Origin: an uncultured Flavobacteriaceae bacterium
GTDB lineage: Bacteria; Bacteroidota; Bacteroidia; Flavobacteriales; Flavobacteriaceae
Assembly (NCBI GenBank): GCA_913062575.1
Contig: CAJXVT010000003.1
Coordinates: 1-64,000 of the forward strand
Length of the DNA: 64,000 nt
Reading direction: 5' to 3'
Part shown: piece after piece, positions 63,629 through 64,000 of the stretch
Layout: each line of letters opens with the position of its first letter
Position numbering within the stretch: position 1 is the stretch's first letter
The notes under the pieces: generated by a model
Told to the model about the DNA's origin: nothing
Database searches by the model: none
Seen by the model: the letters and a program-made list of their open reading frames with translations, nothing else
Translations under genes and position numbers: made by a program

Positions 63629-64000
63629 GTGAAGAAAACAACGACTACGAACATGAAGAAGAAGTAAATCATCAGATCGATCCGGTTGAAACCATTACCA
63701 AGGTTACTGGAATGTACAAGGAATGGTTTTTAGATTATGCTTCGTATGTAATATTAGAAAGAGCAGTACCTGCAATCGACGATGGTTTTAAGCCAGTACA
63801 ACGTCGTATTTTGCATTCTATGAAAGATTTAGATGATGGACGTTACAATAAAGTAGCAAACATTGTTGGACATACAATGCAATACCATCCGCATGGAGAT
63901 GCTTCTATTGGAGATGCCATGGTGCAAATTGGTCAGAAAGAATTGCTGATTGATATGCAAGGAAACTGGGGTAACACTTTAACAGGTGATCGAGCAGCTG
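63625..64000 (+). CDS. parC: DNA topoisomerase IV subunit A, 5' part
   Basis: Not in the ORF track because it runs off the right edge; 125 codons are visible. It begins [17 protein letters not shown], an acidic leader, followed by [30 protein letters not shown] and [13 protein letters not shown], the winged-helix region of type IIA topoisomerase A subunits. The frame ends at LTGDRAA, just before the place where the catalytic tyrosine is expected. The ATGA overlap with parE shows translational coupling. Confidence 0.93.
   Translation, partial: MSEENNDYEHEEEVNHQIDPVETITKVTGMYKEWFLDYASYVILERAVPAIDDGFKPVQRRILHSMKDLDDGRYNKVANIVGHTMQYHPHGDASIGDAMVQIGQKELLIDMQGNWGNTLTGDRAA

Overview
The window is AT-rich chromosomal DNA from a member of the Bacteroidota, most probably a marine Flavobacteriaceae. 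The evidence is: TAnnTTTG -7 promoter elements, a SusC/SusD pair, TonB-dependent receptors with carboxypeptidase-regulatory or STN N-termini, an ECF sigma/FecR cascade, a Cys-type sulfatase, and a flavobacterial housekeeping set (guaB, serC/serA, acyl-CoA reductase, dicluster ferredoxin, miaA, ychF, parE/parC). No phage, insertion sequence, CRISPR array, rRNA or tRNA was seen.

Layout. 1-7.4 kb: a partial ORF at the left edge; a minus-strand pair (sulfatase, then an iodotyrosine-deiodinase-like nitroreductase); then plus-strand HMG-CoA-lyase-like enzyme, lipoprotein 5'-nucleotidase, porin, a periplasmic FMN-binding protein and a four-helix membrane protein. 7.4-25.3 kb: a carbohydrate-utilisation locus with an AraC-type regulator and a BglX-like GH3 on the minus strand, diverging from SusC, SusD, an FG-GAP/ASPIC-UnbV lipoprotein, an SMP-30-like lactonase, a second GH3, a GPH symporter and a cellobiose-2-epimerase-like enzyme. 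It has no endo-acting hydrolase, so it looks built for beta-linked oligosaccharides. 25.4-29.7 kb: OmpH/Skp, guaB, then an H-NOX heme protein next to a histidine kinase whose sensor half is an HNOBA domain, together resembling soluble guanylate cyclase with a kinase in place of the cyclase.

29.8-36.5 kb: a MoxR ATPase cluster (SpoIIM-like, DUF4129-like, DUF4350-like, MoxR, DUF58, DUF805) diverging from an RDD protein almost start to start. 36.5-52.7 kb: a long minus-strand run. It includes acyl-CoA reductase, serC-serA-DUF1015-YggS, a DnaQ/GIY-YIG fusion, an apparently dead transglutaminase-like protein, a papain-like protease with a DUF4384-like tail, a 1317-residue caspase-like protein with five tandem adhesion-like repeats, a voltage-gated K+ channel, miaA and a second OmpH. 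52.7-64 kb: ferredoxin; an ECF sigma-FecR-TBDR-TBDR cluster in which the two receptors share nearly the same plug and barrel but have different N-terminal domains; then ychF, parE and the start of parC.

The most interesting points are the split sGC-like NO sensor, the three-gene papain-fold/caspase cluster, the halotyrosine-dehalogenase-like gene beside a sulfatase, the porin/FMN-binding/4-TM redox module, and the paired receptors with exchanged N-termini. Intergenic regions also carry at least three kinds of short dispersed-repeat-like elements and a recurrent terminator design. All functions rest on reading motifs in the sequence; no database search was run.
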